Assembly: GCF_901875635.1 (NCBI RefSeq)
Contig: NZ_CABFMN010000077.1
Span: forward strand, 1 to 64,000
Reading direction: 5' to 3'
Length of the DNA stretch: 64,000 nt
DNA from: Xylophilus ampelinus
GTDB taxonomy: Bacteria > Pseudomonadota > Gammaproteobacteria > Burkholderiales > Burkholderiaceae_C
A model generated the notes under the pieces. That model worked only from the letters and a program-made list of their open reading frames with translations. It did no database searches and was not told the origin of the DNA. Below, piece by piece: positions 54,680 to 63,875 of this stretch; position 1 is the first letter of the stretch; each line of letters begins with the position of its first letter. A program made the translations under genes and the position numbers.

Positions 54680-55276
54680 ATGCCCCAGCTCCCCGTCACC
54701 CACCTGCTCTACCTGCACGGCTTCCGCTCCTCGCCGCGCTCGGCCAAGGCCCAGGCCACCGCCGCCTACATGGCGGTACGCCACCCCGACGTCGAATGGT
54801 GGTGCCCGCAGCTGCCGCCATCGCCGCGCGAGGCGATGGATCTGGTCCTGGCCGGCATCGCCGACTGGCCGCGGGAAAGCCTGGGTGTCATCGGCTCATC
54901 GCTGGGCGGCTTCTACGCCACCTATGTCGCCGCGATGACCGGTGCCCGCGCCGTTCTGCTGAATCCGGCGGTCGATCCGGCGCGCGACCTGGCCAAGCAC
55001 ATCGGCGAGCAGCGCGCCTGGCACAGTCCACAGGAGCGCTTCTTCTTCCGCCCCGAATTCATCCGCGAACTGGCCGCGCTCGAGGTGGGCGCGCTGGACC
55101 GCCCGGAACGCGTGTTCGCGGTGATCGCCAAGGGCGACGAGGTGCTGGACTGGCGCGAGATGTCGGCCCGCTACCAAGGCAGCCGGATCCGCCTGATCGA
55201 TGGCGGCGACCATGCGCTGTCGGATTTCCCGCGCGTCCATCTGGCGGACGTGGTGGCATTTCTGTCGCCCGTCTGA
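54680..55276 (+). CDS. YqiA/YcfP-type esterase
   Basis: 198 residues. Small alpha/beta hydrolase with YLHGFRSSPRSAKAQ at the start, nucleophile Ser in VIGSSLGGFYAT, acid in IAKGDEVLDW and catalytic His in DGGDHALSDF. The family is described as esterases with little known substrate (YqiA in E. coli). It is divergent from rodA and 44 bp before the RNase gene. Confidence 0.85.
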   Translation: MPQLPVTHLLYLHGFRSSPRSAKAQATAAYMAVRHPDVEWWCPQLPPSPREAMDLVLAGIADWPRESLGVIGSSLGGFYATYVAAMTGARAVLLNPAVDPARDLAKHIGEQRAWHSPQERFFFRPEFIRELAALEVGALDRPERVFAVIAKGDEVLDWREMSARYQGSRIRLIDGGDHALSDFPRVHLADVVAFLSPV

Positions 55277-55308
55277 AAGGGCTCGGCGGACGGCGGCGGC
55301 CTGCGTGT

Positions 55309-55314
55309 GAAAAT
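55309..55314 (+). promoter_or_regulatory. -10 hexamer next to the RNase gene start
   Basis: GAAAAT, six bases before ATG 55321, with no Shine-Dalgarno between. Confidence 0.35.
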
Positions 55315-55320
55315 CGCCCG

Positions 55321-57396
55321 ATGTTTGTGTTGTTCGAAGAAGCCGGCAAGTACCTCGGCGGCCGCGTGCTGTCCGAGGCCGAATCCTCCGCCCAGGTGGA
55401 GCTAGAGACTGGCAAGCGCGTCAAGGTCAAGGGCGCGAACATCGTGCTGCGTTTCGACAAGCCCGCGCCTGCGGAACTGATCGCCGAGGCGCGCACGCTG
55501 GCCGCCACGGTCGACCTCGATCTGGCCTGGGAATTCGCGCCGGCCGAGGAATTCGGCTTTTCCGACCTCGCCGCCGACTACTTCACCGCCAAGCCCTCGC
55601 TGGTGCAGCAGGCCGCGGCATTGCTGGCGCTCTTCGAGGCGCCGCATTATTTCCGCCGCGCCGGCAAGGGGCGTTTCCGCAAGGCGCCGGCCGAAATCGT
55701 GCAGCAGGCGCTGGCCGCCATCGAGAAGAAGAAGGCCATCCAGGCGCAGATCGCCGGATGGTCGGCCGAGCTGGCGGCGGGACGCTGTCCGGCGCCGATC
55801 CGCGAGCAGCTCTACAAGATCCTGTTCAAGCCCGACAAGAACGCGCCCGAGTACAAGGCGGTGGTCGAGGCCTCACGCGCCAGCCAGCGTGCACCGCTCG
55901 ATCTGCTCGAGGCTTCGGGTGCCATCGACTCGCCCTACCAGTTCCACTGGAAGCGCTTCCTGTTCGAGAACTTCCCCAAGGGCACCGGCTTTCCGGCGCT
56001 GGCGGCGCCGGCGATCGCCGACGAGTTGCCGCGCGCCGAGGGCGTGCAGGCCTTCTCGATCGACGACTCGCAGACCACCGAGATCGACGACGCACTCTCG
56101 GTGCAGGGCCTGGGCTCGGGCACCGTCACCGTGGGCATCCACATCGCCGCGCCGGGCCTGGCCATCGCGCCCGACAGTGCGCTCGACCAGGTGGCCCGCA
56201 ACCGCATGTCGACGGTCTACATGCCGGGCCACAAGATCACGATGCTGCCCGACGACATCGTGCAGACCTACACCCTGCTCGATGGCGGCGACCGGCCCGC
56301 GGTGTCGCTCTACGTCCGCTTCAACGAGGCGACGCTGGACGTGGTGGGCACCGAGACAAAGCTCGAGCGCGTGCCGATCGTGGCCAACCTGCGCCACGAC
56401 CAGCTCGACGGCGTCATCGACGAGACCTGGCTCGACAGCGCCGCCGTTCCAAGCCAAAAAGGCCCGGAGGCCGCATGGGGCCTGCGGGAGCCGCTATCGT
56501 TTTTGTATCGCTTGGCGCGCCACCTGAAGCTGGGGCGCGAAGCGGTGCGCGGCAAGCCGGAAACCTTCAACCGGCCCGACTACAACTTCCGCCTCGTCGG
56601 CAACGACGGCGCCGAGCCCATGGGCAACGAGCAGGTGCAGATCAGCACCCGCCGCCGCGGCGCGCCGCTGGACCTGATCGTTTCCGAGGCCATGATCCTG
56701 GCCAACAGCAGCTGGGGCGGCTGGCTCGGCGAGCTGGGCGTGCCGGCGCTCTACCGCAGCCAGGCCAGCCTGGCGCCCGGCATCAAGGTGCGCATGGGCA
56801 CCAAGCCGCTGCCGCACGCCGGCCTGGGCGTGAAGAGCTACGCCTGGAGCACCTCGCCGCTGCGCCGCTACACCGACCTGGTGAACCAGTGGCAGATCAT
56901 CGCCGCGGCACGCCACGGCAAGACCGCGGCCCTCGCGGCGCCGTTCAAGCCCAAGGACGCGAGCCTGTTCTCCATCCTCTCGGGCTTCGATGCCGCCTAC
57001 GGCACGTACAACGCCTACCAGGCCGGGATGGAGCGTTTCTGGACGCTCAAGTACCTGCAGCAGCAGGGCATCCAGGAGCTGGACGCCACGCTGATCAAGG
57101 ATGGCGGCGCGGGCGAGACGCTGGTGCGCGCCGACACCCTGCCGCTGGTGCTGCCGGTGCTTGGCGCGCAGGGCCTGCCGCGCGGCAGCCGCGTGCGCGT
57201 GCGCCTGGGCCACATCGACGAGATCGCGCTGGCCGTCAACGGCACCGTCACCGACCGTCTCGGTGCCGCGGCCACCCCCGAACCCACCGACGAGGGTGAC
57301 GACGACGAGCCGGCCGCCGGACCGCTGGCCATCGCCGTCGACCTGGCCGACGGCGACGGAGCCGACGCGCCCACCGCCGAATCCAGCGCGGCATGA
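55321..57396 (+). CDS. RNase II/R-family 3'-5' exoribonuclease
   Basis: 691 residues. The RNB catalytic domain runs about 235-560: AFSIDDSQTTEIDDALSVQ holds the magnesium-binding aspartates, then GIHIAAPG, MPGHKITMLP, YAWSTSPLRRYTDLVNQW. The N-terminal part (FVLFEEAGKYLGGRVLSE) and a short C-terminal S1-like region (LPRGSRVRVRLGHIDEIA) match the smaller RNase II-like branch of betaproteobacteria rather than full RNase R. A repeat element encodes residues about 377-400 (PSQKGPEAAWGLREPLSFLY). The acidic C-terminal tail is low complexity. Confidence 0.88.
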   Translation: MFVLFEEAGKYLGGRVLSEAESSAQVELETGKRVKVKGANIVLRFDKPAPAELIAEARTLAATVDLDLAWEFAPAEEFGFSDLAADYFTAKPSLVQQAAALLALFEAPHYFRRAGKGRFRKAPAEIVQQALAAIEKKKAIQAQIAGWSAELAAGRCPAPIREQLYKILFKPDKNAPEYKAVVEASRASQRAPLDLLEASGAIDSPYQFHWKRFLFENFPKGTGFPALAAPAIADELPRAEGVQAFSIDDSQTTEIDDALSVQGLGSGTVTVGIHIAAPGLAIAPDSALDQVARNRMSTVYMPGHKITMLPDDIVQTYTLLDGGDRPAVSLYVRFNEATLDVVGTETKLERVPIVANLRHDQLDGVIDETWLDSAAVPSQKGPEAAWGLREPLSFLYRLARHLKLGREAVRGKPETFNRPDYNFRLVGNDGAEPMGNEQVQISTRRRGAPLDLIVSEAMILANSSWGGWLGELGVPALYRSQASLAPGIKVRMGTKPLPHAGLGVKSYAWSTSPLRRYTDLVNQWQIIAAARHGKTAALAAPFKPKDASLFSILSGFDAAYGTYNAYQAGMERFWTLKYLQQQGIQELDATLIKDGGAGETLVRADTLPLVLPVLGAQGLPRGSRVRVRLGHIDEIALAVNGTVTDRLGAAATPEPTDEGDDDEPAAGPLAIAVDLADGDGADAPTAESSAA
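56451..56519 (-). repeat. Dispersed ~60-bp element (copy 7), in frame inside the RNase gene
   Basis: AAGCCAAAAAGGCCCGGAGG, then GCGGGAGCCGCTATCGTTTT: reverse-orientation match to the 21885 copy and its relatives. The RNB frame runs through it. Confidence 0.55.
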
Positions 57397-58259
57397 ACCT
57401 CAAGGACTTCAGCACGCTGCAGATCGCGCTGGGCCTGTCGGTCCTGGCCCACGCTGCGCTGCTGGCGGTCCGTTTCGCCGATCCCGAGGCCTTCAATCGC
57501 GTCTTCCAGGAGACGCCGCTGGAGATCATCCTGGTCAACGCCAAGGCCAAGGGCGAAGCGCCCGACAAGCCGCAGGCGCTGGCGCAGGCCTCGCTGGCCG
57601 GCGGCGGCGACCTCGACAAGGGCCGCGCCACCAGCCCGCTGCCGCCCTCGGCCTTCACCGCCGTGGGCGACTCCGCCGAGGAGGCGCAGAAGCAGATCGA
57701 GGCGATGCAGGCGCAGCAGATGATGCTGCTGTCGCAGGTGCGCGCGCAACTCGCCGCCATGCCCCTGCCCGACCCGCGCCAGTCCGGCCAGCCGAACGAC
57801 AACACGGCGCAGGTGGAAAAGCGCCGCCAGTTGCTGGAGCTGCTGGCCGAGATCGAGCGCCGGGTGAACGAGGAGAACGCGCGGCCCAAGCGCCGCTTCG
57901 TGAGCCCTGCCACCAAGGAGGCGACCTACGCCGTGTACGTCGACGCGCTGCGCCGCAAGATCGAGGCACGTGGCACCGAGCGCTTCCCGCAGGCCGGGGG
58001 CAGGAAGCTCTATGGCGAACTCACCATGATCGTCAGCGTCAACTTCGACGGCTCGCTGCTGGGCACGGAGATCGTCCAGAGCTCGGGCAACAGGGAGCTG
58101 GACCGCCGCGCGCAGGCCATTGTCGCGAGCATCGGCAACTTCGGCCGCTTCACCGATGCCATGCGCCGCCAGACCGACCAGCTGCTCATGCCCTCTCGCT
58201 TCAAGTTCACGCGCGACGAGACGCTGGAGACGCAGGTCTCCACCCAGCCCATCAACTGA
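57393..58259 (+). CDS. TonB-like energy-transducer protein
   Basis: 288 residues, ATGA overlap with the RNase gene. N-terminal membrane helix (STLQIALGLSVLAHAALLAV), the PLEIILVNAKAK strand, a long Gln/Ala helical middle and a C-terminal TonB-type domain (YAVYVDALRRKIEARGTERFP, GELTMIVSVNFDGSLLGTEI). TonB proteins carry proton-motive energy to outer-membrane receptors, but no exbB, exbD or receptor is nearby, and the proline-rich spacer is missing. It may serve another envelope role. Confidence 0.8.
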   Translation: MNLKDFSTLQIALGLSVLAHAALLAVRFADPEAFNRVFQETPLEIILVNAKAKGEAPDKPQALAQASLAGGGDLDKGRATSPLPPSAFTAVGDSAEEAQKQIEAMQAQQMMLLSQVRAQLAAMPLPDPRQSGQPNDNTAQVEKRRQLLELLAEIERRVNEENARPKRRFVSPATKEATYAVYVDALRRKIEARGTERFPQAGGRKLYGELTMIVSVNFDGSLLGTEIVQSSGNRELDRRAQAIVASIGNFGRFTDAMRRQTDQLLMPSRFKFTRDETLETQVSTQPIN

Positions 58260-58270
58260 CGCCCGAGGAC

Positions 58271-59125
58271 ATGGACCGCTACTGCGTGATCGGCAACCCC
58301 GTCGAGCACAGCCGCTCGCCTTGGATCCACGCGCGCTTCGCCGCACTCACCGGCCAGGCGCTGGACTACGGCCGGCGCCTGGCGCCCCTCGACGGCTTCA
58401 CCGCCACCGTGGACACTTTCCGCGCAGAGGCCGCGGCCTCGGGCGACCGCGCGGGCGGCTGCAATGTGACCGTGCCCTTCAAGTTCGAGGCCGCGGCGAT
58501 GGCCCAGTCGCTGAGCGAGCGGGCGCGCCTGGCCCAGGCCGTGAACACGCTGCGCTTCGAGCCCGATGGCCGCGTCCACGGCGACAACACCGACGGCGTG
58601 GGCCTGGTCAACGACATCGAGCGCAACGCCGGCGTGCCGCTGGCGGGCCGCGACCTGCTGCTCATCGGCGCGGGTGGCGCCGCGGCCGGCGTGCTCGGCC
58701 CCCTGCTCGACACCGGGCTGCGCCGCCTCGTGGTCGCCAACCGCACGGTGGACAAGGCCGTCGCCCTCGTGCGCCGGCATTCGGCGCAGGCGCTGGGCCA
58801 TTCGATGGCGCTGGAAGCCTGGGCGCTCGACGCCGTATCCGGCAGCTTCGACGTGGTGGTGAACGCCACCGCCTCCAGCCTGGCCGGCGATGCGGTGCCG
58901 GTGGCCGCGAGCGTGCTGCGCCCCGGCGCCCTCGCGGTCGACATGATGTATGGCCGCGCGGCGGCCGGCTTCATGGACTGGGCGCGCACGCACGGCGCCG
59001 TGCCGCGCGACGGGCTGGGCATGCTGGTCGAGCAGGCGGCCGAGGCCTTCGCGCTGTGGCGCGGCGTGCGCCCGCCCTCGGCCGAGGTGCTGGCCGAGCT
59101 GCGCGCCGTCGTCGACGCGGCCTGA
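58271..59125 (+). CDS. aroE: Shikimate dehydrogenase
   Basis: 284 residues. Substrate motif YCVIGNPVEHSRSPWIHARF, GCNVTVPFK with the catalytic Lys, GDNTDGVGL with the catalytic Asp, and NADP-loop LIGAGGAAAGVLGPLL with VVANRT. It reduces 3-dehydroshikimate to shikimate in aromatic synthesis. 11 bp after the TonB-like gene and 8 bp before mtgA, so an operon. Confidence 0.96.
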   Translation: MDRYCVIGNPVEHSRSPWIHARFAALTGQALDYGRRLAPLDGFTATVDTFRAEAAASGDRAGGCNVTVPFKFEAAAMAQSLSERARLAQAVNTLRFEPDGRVHGDNTDGVGLVNDIERNAGVPLAGRDLLLIGAGGAAAGVLGPLLDTGLRRLVVANRTVDKAVALVRRHSAQALGHSMALEAWALDAVSGSFDVVVNATASSLAGDAVPVAASVLRPGALAVDMMYGRAAAGFMDWARTHGAVPRDGLGMLVEQAAEAFALWRGVRPPSAEVLAELRAVVDAA

Positions 59126-59133
59126 TCACCCCG

Positions 59134-59886
59134 ATGCGCCCCCTCGTCCGCTGGATCGGCTGCCTGCTGCTGGCCGGACTCGCACTCGAGCTCTTCTTCG
59201 TGCTGCGCATCGCGGCGATGGCGGCGATCGACCCGCAATCCACCGCCTTCCAGCGCTCGGAGATGTGGCAGATCGTGCTGCGCGACGGCGCCCGGGCGCA
59301 GTGGCGCCAGCAGTGGTTGCCGTACGCGCAGATCCACGACAACCTCAAGCGCGCGGTGCTGGCCAGCGAGGATTCCGACTTCGTCAACCACGACGGCGTG
59401 GAGTGGGAGGCGATCGAGCGCGCCCGCCAGCGCAATGCCCGCGCCGAGGAGCTTGCGGCCAAGCGGGCCGCCCGCGCCGCCGCACGCGGCAAGCCGGCGC
59501 CCGCACCGGTGCAGGCGCGCCTGCGCGGCGGCTCCACGATCACGCAGCAGCTCGCGAAGAACCTGCTGCTGTCGGGCGAGCGCACGCTGCTGCGCAAGGG
59601 CCAGGAGCTGGTGCTGACGATGGCGCTGGAGCTTTTCCTGAGCAAGCAGCGCATCCTTGAGATCTACCTCAACAGCGTCGAGTGGGGCAACGGCGTGTTC
59701 GGCGCCGAGGCGGCGGCGCAGCGCTACTTCGGCAAGAGTGCGGCGCGCCTGTCGCCGTCCGAGGCCGCGCGCCTGGCCGTGATGCTGCCGAGCCCGCAGT
59801 TCTACGAGATGCGCCCGAACTCGGCCTACCTCAACGGACGCACTGCGACCATCGTGGCGCGCATGGGCGCAGTCGAGCTGCCGTAG
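59134..59886 (+). CDS. mtgA: Monofunctional peptidoglycan glycosyltransferase
   Basis: 250 residues. N-terminal membrane helix (WIGCLLLAGLALELFFVL), then GT51 motifs: VLASEDSDFVNHDGVEWEAI with the catalytic Glu, RGGSTITQQLAKNLLLSGERTLLRKGQE, KQRILEIYLNSVEWGNGVFGAEAAAQRYF. It polymerises lipid II glycan strands without a transpeptidase. A basic Ala/Arg insert (about 90-130) is longer than in E. coli. Confidence 0.95.
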   Translation: MRPLVRWIGCLLLAGLALELFFVLRIAAMAAIDPQSTAFQRSEMWQIVLRDGARAQWRQQWLPYAQIHDNLKRAVLASEDSDFVNHDGVEWEAIERARQRNARAEELAAKRAARAAARGKPAPAPVQARLRGGSTITQQLAKNLLLSGERTLLRKGQELVLTMALELFLSKQRILEIYLNSVEWGNGVFGAEAAAQRYFGKSAARLSPSEAARLAVMLPSPQFYEMRPNSAYLNGRTATIVARMGAVELP

Positions 59887-59895
59887 TCGCCCCCG

Positions 59896-60699
59896 CTAGA
59901 GTCCCCGCGGGTCGCGCCTGTCCAGCTCGCGCCTGACCTGATCGACCAGCACCAGCAGCGAAGGCCCCAGCTCGCTCGAGATCGACGCCGGCGACTCGAC
60001 CGTCGACAGGCTCAGGTTGAAGACGTAGATGGCATCGTCGGTCACCAGCGGTGCCGCGATGGCGACCACCTCCGGCTGCCAGGACGCCGCGCAATGGCCC
60101 TGGCTCCGCACATCGGCGCACGCCTCGTCGATCTCCTTCTTCAGCGCCGGCCACTGGCGGCCGCGCCGCCGCGCAAGGATGCCCATCAGCGCCTGGCGCT
60201 GCCTGCCGGGCGCCACCGCCAGGTAAGCCCGCCCGAGGGAGGTGAGCTCCATCGGCACGCGCTGACCCGACACGACGTGCCGCAGCGCCAACCGCCGGGC
60301 GTACCGGATCGATTCGAGGTAGACCATCTCGTCGCGATCGGGCGCCGCCAGGCCGACGTTGATGCGCAGCCGTTCCGCGAGCGCGCGCATGTGCGGCGCG
60401 GCGACCGCCAGCACGCGCGAGCCCGAGCGCATCGCATGCGCCAGGCTCAGCACCGCCGGGGCCAGGCGATAGGTACGCGTGGCCACGTCCAGCTGCAGCA
60501 GGCCGCTGCCGACCAGGGTCTGGGCGAGTCGGCTGACCGTGGCCTTGGGCAGGCCCGTGCGTTCGGCGAGCTCGCCGTTGCCCAGCAGCTCCGATCCGGG
60601 GCGGAAGGCACGCAGGATCTCGATGCCGCGCTCCAGCGAACGATTGGCAGGGGACTGGCCCGGCTTTTCGGTCAGTGCGGCGGTGGCTATGGCGGGCAT
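59896..60699 (-). CDS. IclR-family transcriptional regulator
   Basis: 267 residues. Winged helix at about 20-80 (RSLERGIEILRAFRPGSELLGNGELAERTGLPKATVSRLAQTL), then the IclR ligand domain (ESIRYARRLALRHVVSGQRVPMELTSLGRAYLA). It is divergent from an enoyl-CoA hydratase and acyl-CoA synthetase pair, which it most likely controls. A perfect palindrome in the 228-bp gap is a likely operator. Confidence 0.9.
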   Translation of the reverse strand: MPAIATAALTEKPGQSPANRSLERGIEILRAFRPGSELLGNGELAERTGLPKATVSRLAQTLVGSGLLQLDVATRTYRLAPAVLSLAHAMRSGSRVLAVAAPHMRALAERLRINVGLAAPDRDEMVYLESIRYARRLALRHVVSGQRVPMELTSLGRAYLAVAPGRQRQALMGILARRRGRQWPALKKEIDEACADVRSQGHCAASWQPEVVAIAAPLVTDDAIYVFNLSLSTVESPASISSELGPSLLVLVDQVRRELDRRDPRGL

Positions 60700-60735
60700 G
60701 GGAAGCGCTCCAGGGTGGCGGGAAGGGTCGATCCA

Positions 60736-60752
60736 GTTCCACGTATTGGAAC
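60736..60752. promoter_or_regulatory. Probable IclR-type operator
   Basis: GTTCCA, CGTAT, TGGAAC: perfect 6-bp arms, 17 bp total, resembling IclR-family sites. It lies about 37 bp after the regulator's start and about 30 bp before the -10 at 60783. Confidence 0.6.
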
Positions 60753-60782
60753 AGGCTGGTGCCCCTTCGGCGCTTCTTTGCC

Positions 60783-60788
60783 TAGAGT
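60783..60788 (+). promoter_or_regulatory. Probable -10 of the enoyl-CoA hydratase operon
   Basis: TAGAGT. The leader to ATG 60928 would be about 133 bases, unlike the leaderless cases elsewhere in this window. Confidence 0.35.
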
Positions 60789-60927
60789 CGGTTCAGCCGC
60801 CAGGACGCGCAACCGTCGCGTTCCAGCAAGCCAGAGAAGCCCGCTGGGCTGGCACCGTGAAGAAGCACGGCTTCAAGCCGGAGCGAATTTGAAACCGCGG
60901 CCACCTTCGTCCGCACCGGAGACTCCC

Positions 60928-61719
60928 ATGAGCACCACCCTGATCGAACTGGACGTGCAGGACGCCATCGCGACCCTGACCCTGAACCGCCCCGACAAGC
61001 GCAACGCGATGAGCGACGACATGCGCACCGAATTCATCCACGCGCTGGAGCATGTCGCGGCCGACAAGGCCATCCGCGCCCTGGTGCTCACCGGCGCAGG
61101 CAAGGGCTTCTGCGCCGGCGGCGACATCAGCGGCATGCAGAAGCGCATGAACGCCCCGGTCGGCGAGGTCGGCTTCAACGGCTGGCACCGCCAGCAGCGG
61201 GTGCACCACACGCAGGCGCTGCTGCACACCATGCCCAAGCCGGTGATCGCCGCCGTGAACGGCGCCGCGTCCGGCCTCGGCGCCGACACGGCGCTTGCCT
61301 GCGACTTCATCATCGCCAGCGAGTGGGCGAGCTTCACCTGGTCGTACATCCACCGCGGCATCATTCCCGACGGTGGCGGCATGTACTTCCTGCCGCGCCG
61401 CGTCGGCCTGGCCAAGGCCAAGGAGCTGATCTTCACCGGGCGCCAGGTCAAGGTGGACGAGGCGCTGAAGCTGGGCATCGTCGACCGGCAGACCGGCGGC
61501 GATACGCTCGTCGCCGATGCGCGGCAGTGGGCCCGTGAGCTGTCGGCGGCCTCGTCGACGGCGCTCGCGCTGACCAAGACCATCCTGAACCAGAGCTTCG
61601 AGCTGTCCTCGCACGACGTGTTCGCACAGGGCAGCCAGGCCCAGGGCATCTGCTACACGAGCGCCGAGCACCGCGCCTCGGTCGAGGCTTTTCTGGCCAA
61701 GAGCGCCGGCAAGGACTGA
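60928..61719 (+). CDS. Enoyl-CoA hydratase/isomerase family protein
   Basis: 263 residues. Crotonase fold with GKGFCAGGDISGMQ (oxyanion hole), VNGAASGLGADTALACDF and IHRGIIPDGGGMYFLPRRVG. The second catalytic segment has Asp where classic hydratases have Glu or Gly, as in PaaG-like isomerases, so the exact reaction is open. Substrate is an acyl-CoA. Start chosen at ATG 60928. Followed after 4 bp by the CoA ligase. Confidence 0.86.
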   Translation: MSTTLIELDVQDAIATLTLNRPDKRNAMSDDMRTEFIHALEHVAADKAIRALVLTGAGKGFCAGGDISGMQKRMNAPVGEVGFNGWHRQQRVHHTQALLHTMPKPVIAAVNGAASGLGADTALACDFIIASEWASFTWSYIHRGIIPDGGGMYFLPRRVGLAKAKELIFTGRQVKVDEALKLGIVDRQTGGDTLVADARQWARELSAASSTALALTKTILNQSFELSSHDVFAQGSQAQGICYTSAEHRASVEAFLAKSAGKD

Positions 61720-61723
61720 TGCG

Positions 61724-63826
61724 ATGCGCACCGCCATCGCCCGCATGCTGTCGCCGCGAAGCGTCGCCGTGATCGGCGCCTCCGCCGACCCGAAGAAGAC
61801 CTCCGGCCGGCCGGTCGCCTACCTGCAGAAGCACGGCTTTTCCGGCCGCATCATGCCGGTCAACCCCAAGGTGGACCGCATCGGCGACCTGCCCTGCTAC
61901 GCGGGCGTGGCTTCGCTGCCCGAGGTGCCCGATGTCGCCGTGGTGCTGCTCGGGGCCGAACGGGCCCACTTGGCGGTGAAGGAACTCGCGGCACGCGGCT
62001 GCCCCGCGGCCATCGTGCTGGCCAGCGGCTACACCGAAACCGGCGAGGACGGCGCGCGCCGCCAGCGCCAGCTGGTCGAAGCCGCCGGGCCGATGCGCCT
62101 CCTGGGGCCCAACACCATCGGGCTGGTGAACCTCACCGACGGCATCGTGCTCTCGCCCTCCGGCGCACTGGAGATGGACGAATTCCCGGCCGGCCACATC
62201 GGCGTGGTGTCGCAGAGCGGCGGCATCCTCGGTTCCCTGCTGTCGCGTGCCGCGGCGCGCGGCATCGGCCTGTCCAAGCTGATCGCCACCAGCAACGAGG
62301 TGGACCTGGAACTGGCCGACTTCATCGACCACCTGGCCGACGACCCGGCCACGCAGGTGATCGCGCTGTACGTGGAAACGGTGCGCAACCCGGCGCGCTT
62401 TCGCGCCGCGTGCCTGAAGGCCGCACGCGCGGGCAAGCCGGTTGTGGCCTTCAAGATCGGTCGCTCCGAGGCCGGCGCCCAGGCCGCCGTGTCGCACACC
62501 GGCGCGATGGCCGGCGCCGACCGCATGTACGACGCGCTGTTCCGGCAGGTCGGCGTGATTCGGGCGCAGAGTTTCTCCGACCTGCTGGACGTGCCGGCCG
62601 CGCTGGCCACAGGCCGCCGGCTGCGCGGCCCGCGCGTGGCTGTCCTCACCTCCACCGGCGGCGCCGGTACGCTGGTGTCGGACGACCTGGGCGTGGCCGG
62701 CTTCGAGACGCCGCCGCCGGATGCCGCCACGGCCGAGGCGCTGCGCGCCCTGCAGACGGGCAGCGAGGCGGTGCTCGACCGCAATCCCATCGACGTCACG
62801 CTGGCGGGCCTGCGCCCCGACCTGCTGCGCGGCGCCATCACGATCCTGCTGGCGAGCCCGTCCTACGACGCGCTGGTCGTCATCGTCGGCTCCTCCAGCC
62901 TGGCGATGCCCGAACTGATGGCGAGCGCCATCCAGGACTGCCTGCCTGCTTCCGACAAGCCGGTGCTGGCCTACGTCAGCCCGCATGCGCCCGCGATCGG
63001 CGCGCTGCTCACGAGCCGTGGCGTGCCAGCCTTCGCGGCCGCCGAGAGCTGCACCGCGGCGCTCGCGGGCATGCTGCGCGCGCAACGCTTCACGGCACCC
63101 GACAGCGACGCCGTGGCCAGCCCGGTGACTGCATCGATCGATGACCTGCCCAGCGGCTCGCTCGACGAGGCGCAGGCCAAGCAGTGCTTCGCCCGCTTCG
63201 GCGTGCCGTGCGCCGCGGAACAGGTGGTGACGACGCCGGCCGAGGCCGAGACCGCCGCCCGGGCGCTGGGCGGCCGCGTGGCGTTGAAGATCCTTTCCGC
63301 GCAGATCACGCACAAGAGCGACGTCGGCGGCGTGGCGATCGGACAGACCGCAGAAACCATCGGTGCACGCCTCGTACGGATGGCGAGCGACGTCGAGGCC
63401 CGCACCGGCATGCAGCCCACGCGCTTCCTGGTGCAGCAGATGGTGGGCGGCGGCACCGAACTGATCCTCGGCCTGCACCGCGACGCCCTCGGCACGGCGG
63501 TGCTGCTGGGCATGGGCGGCGTGACCGCCGAGCTGTTCCAGGACACCACGCTGCGCCTGCTGCCCCGCAACGACGACACGCTGGGTGCGCTCAGCCGCGC
63601 GGACGCCCTGTCGATGGCGCAGGAACTCAAGACCTGGCCCCTCCTGGACGGCTTCCGCGGCCGCCCCAAGGCCGACATCGATGCGCTGGTCGACGCCATC
63701 GTGGCGTTCTCCGCCATGGCGGCGCGACTGGGGGATCGCCTGGTGGAGGCCGAGATCAATCCGCTCTTCGTGCTGCCCAAGGGCGAAGGCGTGCGTGCAG
63801 CCGACGGCGTGCTGGTGCTGGCCTGA
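61724..63826 (+). CDS. ADP-forming acyl-CoA synthetase family protein
   Basis: 700 residues, both halves present. CoA-binding domain about 5-130 (VAVIGASADPKKTSGRPV), ligase domain with the phosphohistidine in AAVSHTGAMAGADRMYDALF, and a C-terminal ATP-grasp domain about 480-700 (ALKILSAQITHKSDVGGVAIG, TELILGLHRDALGTAVLLGMGG, RLVEAEINPLFV). Such enzymes convert acyl-CoA plus ADP to acid plus ATP, or activate acids. With IclR and the hydratase it forms an acid-degradation operon; the substrate is unknown. Confidence 0.88.
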   Translation: MRTAIARMLSPRSVAVIGASADPKKTSGRPVAYLQKHGFSGRIMPVNPKVDRIGDLPCYAGVASLPEVPDVAVVLLGAERAHLAVKELAARGCPAAIVLASGYTETGEDGARRQRQLVEAAGPMRLLGPNTIGLVNLTDGIVLSPSGALEMDEFPAGHIGVVSQSGGILGSLLSRAAARGIGLSKLIATSNEVDLELADFIDHLADDPATQVIALYVETVRNPARFRAACLKAARAGKPVVAFKIGRSEAGAQAAVSHTGAMAGADRMYDALFRQVGVIRAQSFSDLLDVPAALATGRRLRGPRVAVLTSTGGAGTLVSDDLGVAGFETPPPDAATAEALRALQTGSEAVLDRNPIDVTLAGLRPDLLRGAITILLASPSYDALVVIVGSSSLAMPELMASAIQDCLPASDKPVLAYVSPHAPAIGALLTSRGVPAFAAAESCTAALAGMLRAQRFTAPDSDAVASPVTASIDDLPSGSLDEAQAKQCFARFGVPCAAEQVVTTPAEAETAARALGGRVALKILSAQITHKSDVGGVAIGQTAETIGARLVRMASDVEARTGMQPTRFLVQQMVGGGTELILGLHRDALGTAVLLGMGGVTAELFQDTTLRLLPRNDDTLGALSRADALSMAQELKTWPLLDGFRGRPKADIDALVDAIVAFSAMAARLGDRLVEAEINPLFVLPKGEGVRAADGVLVLA

Positions 63827-63863
63827 AGCGGCGCGGCGGGGCATCGGCAGGAGGCGTGGCCCG

Positions 63864-63869
63864 TATCAT
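63864..63869 (+). promoter_or_regulatory. -10 hexamer next to the last gene's start
   Basis: TATCAT, six bases before ATG 63876, with no Shine-Dalgarno. Confidence 0.4.
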
Positions 63870-63875
63870 CGCCGC

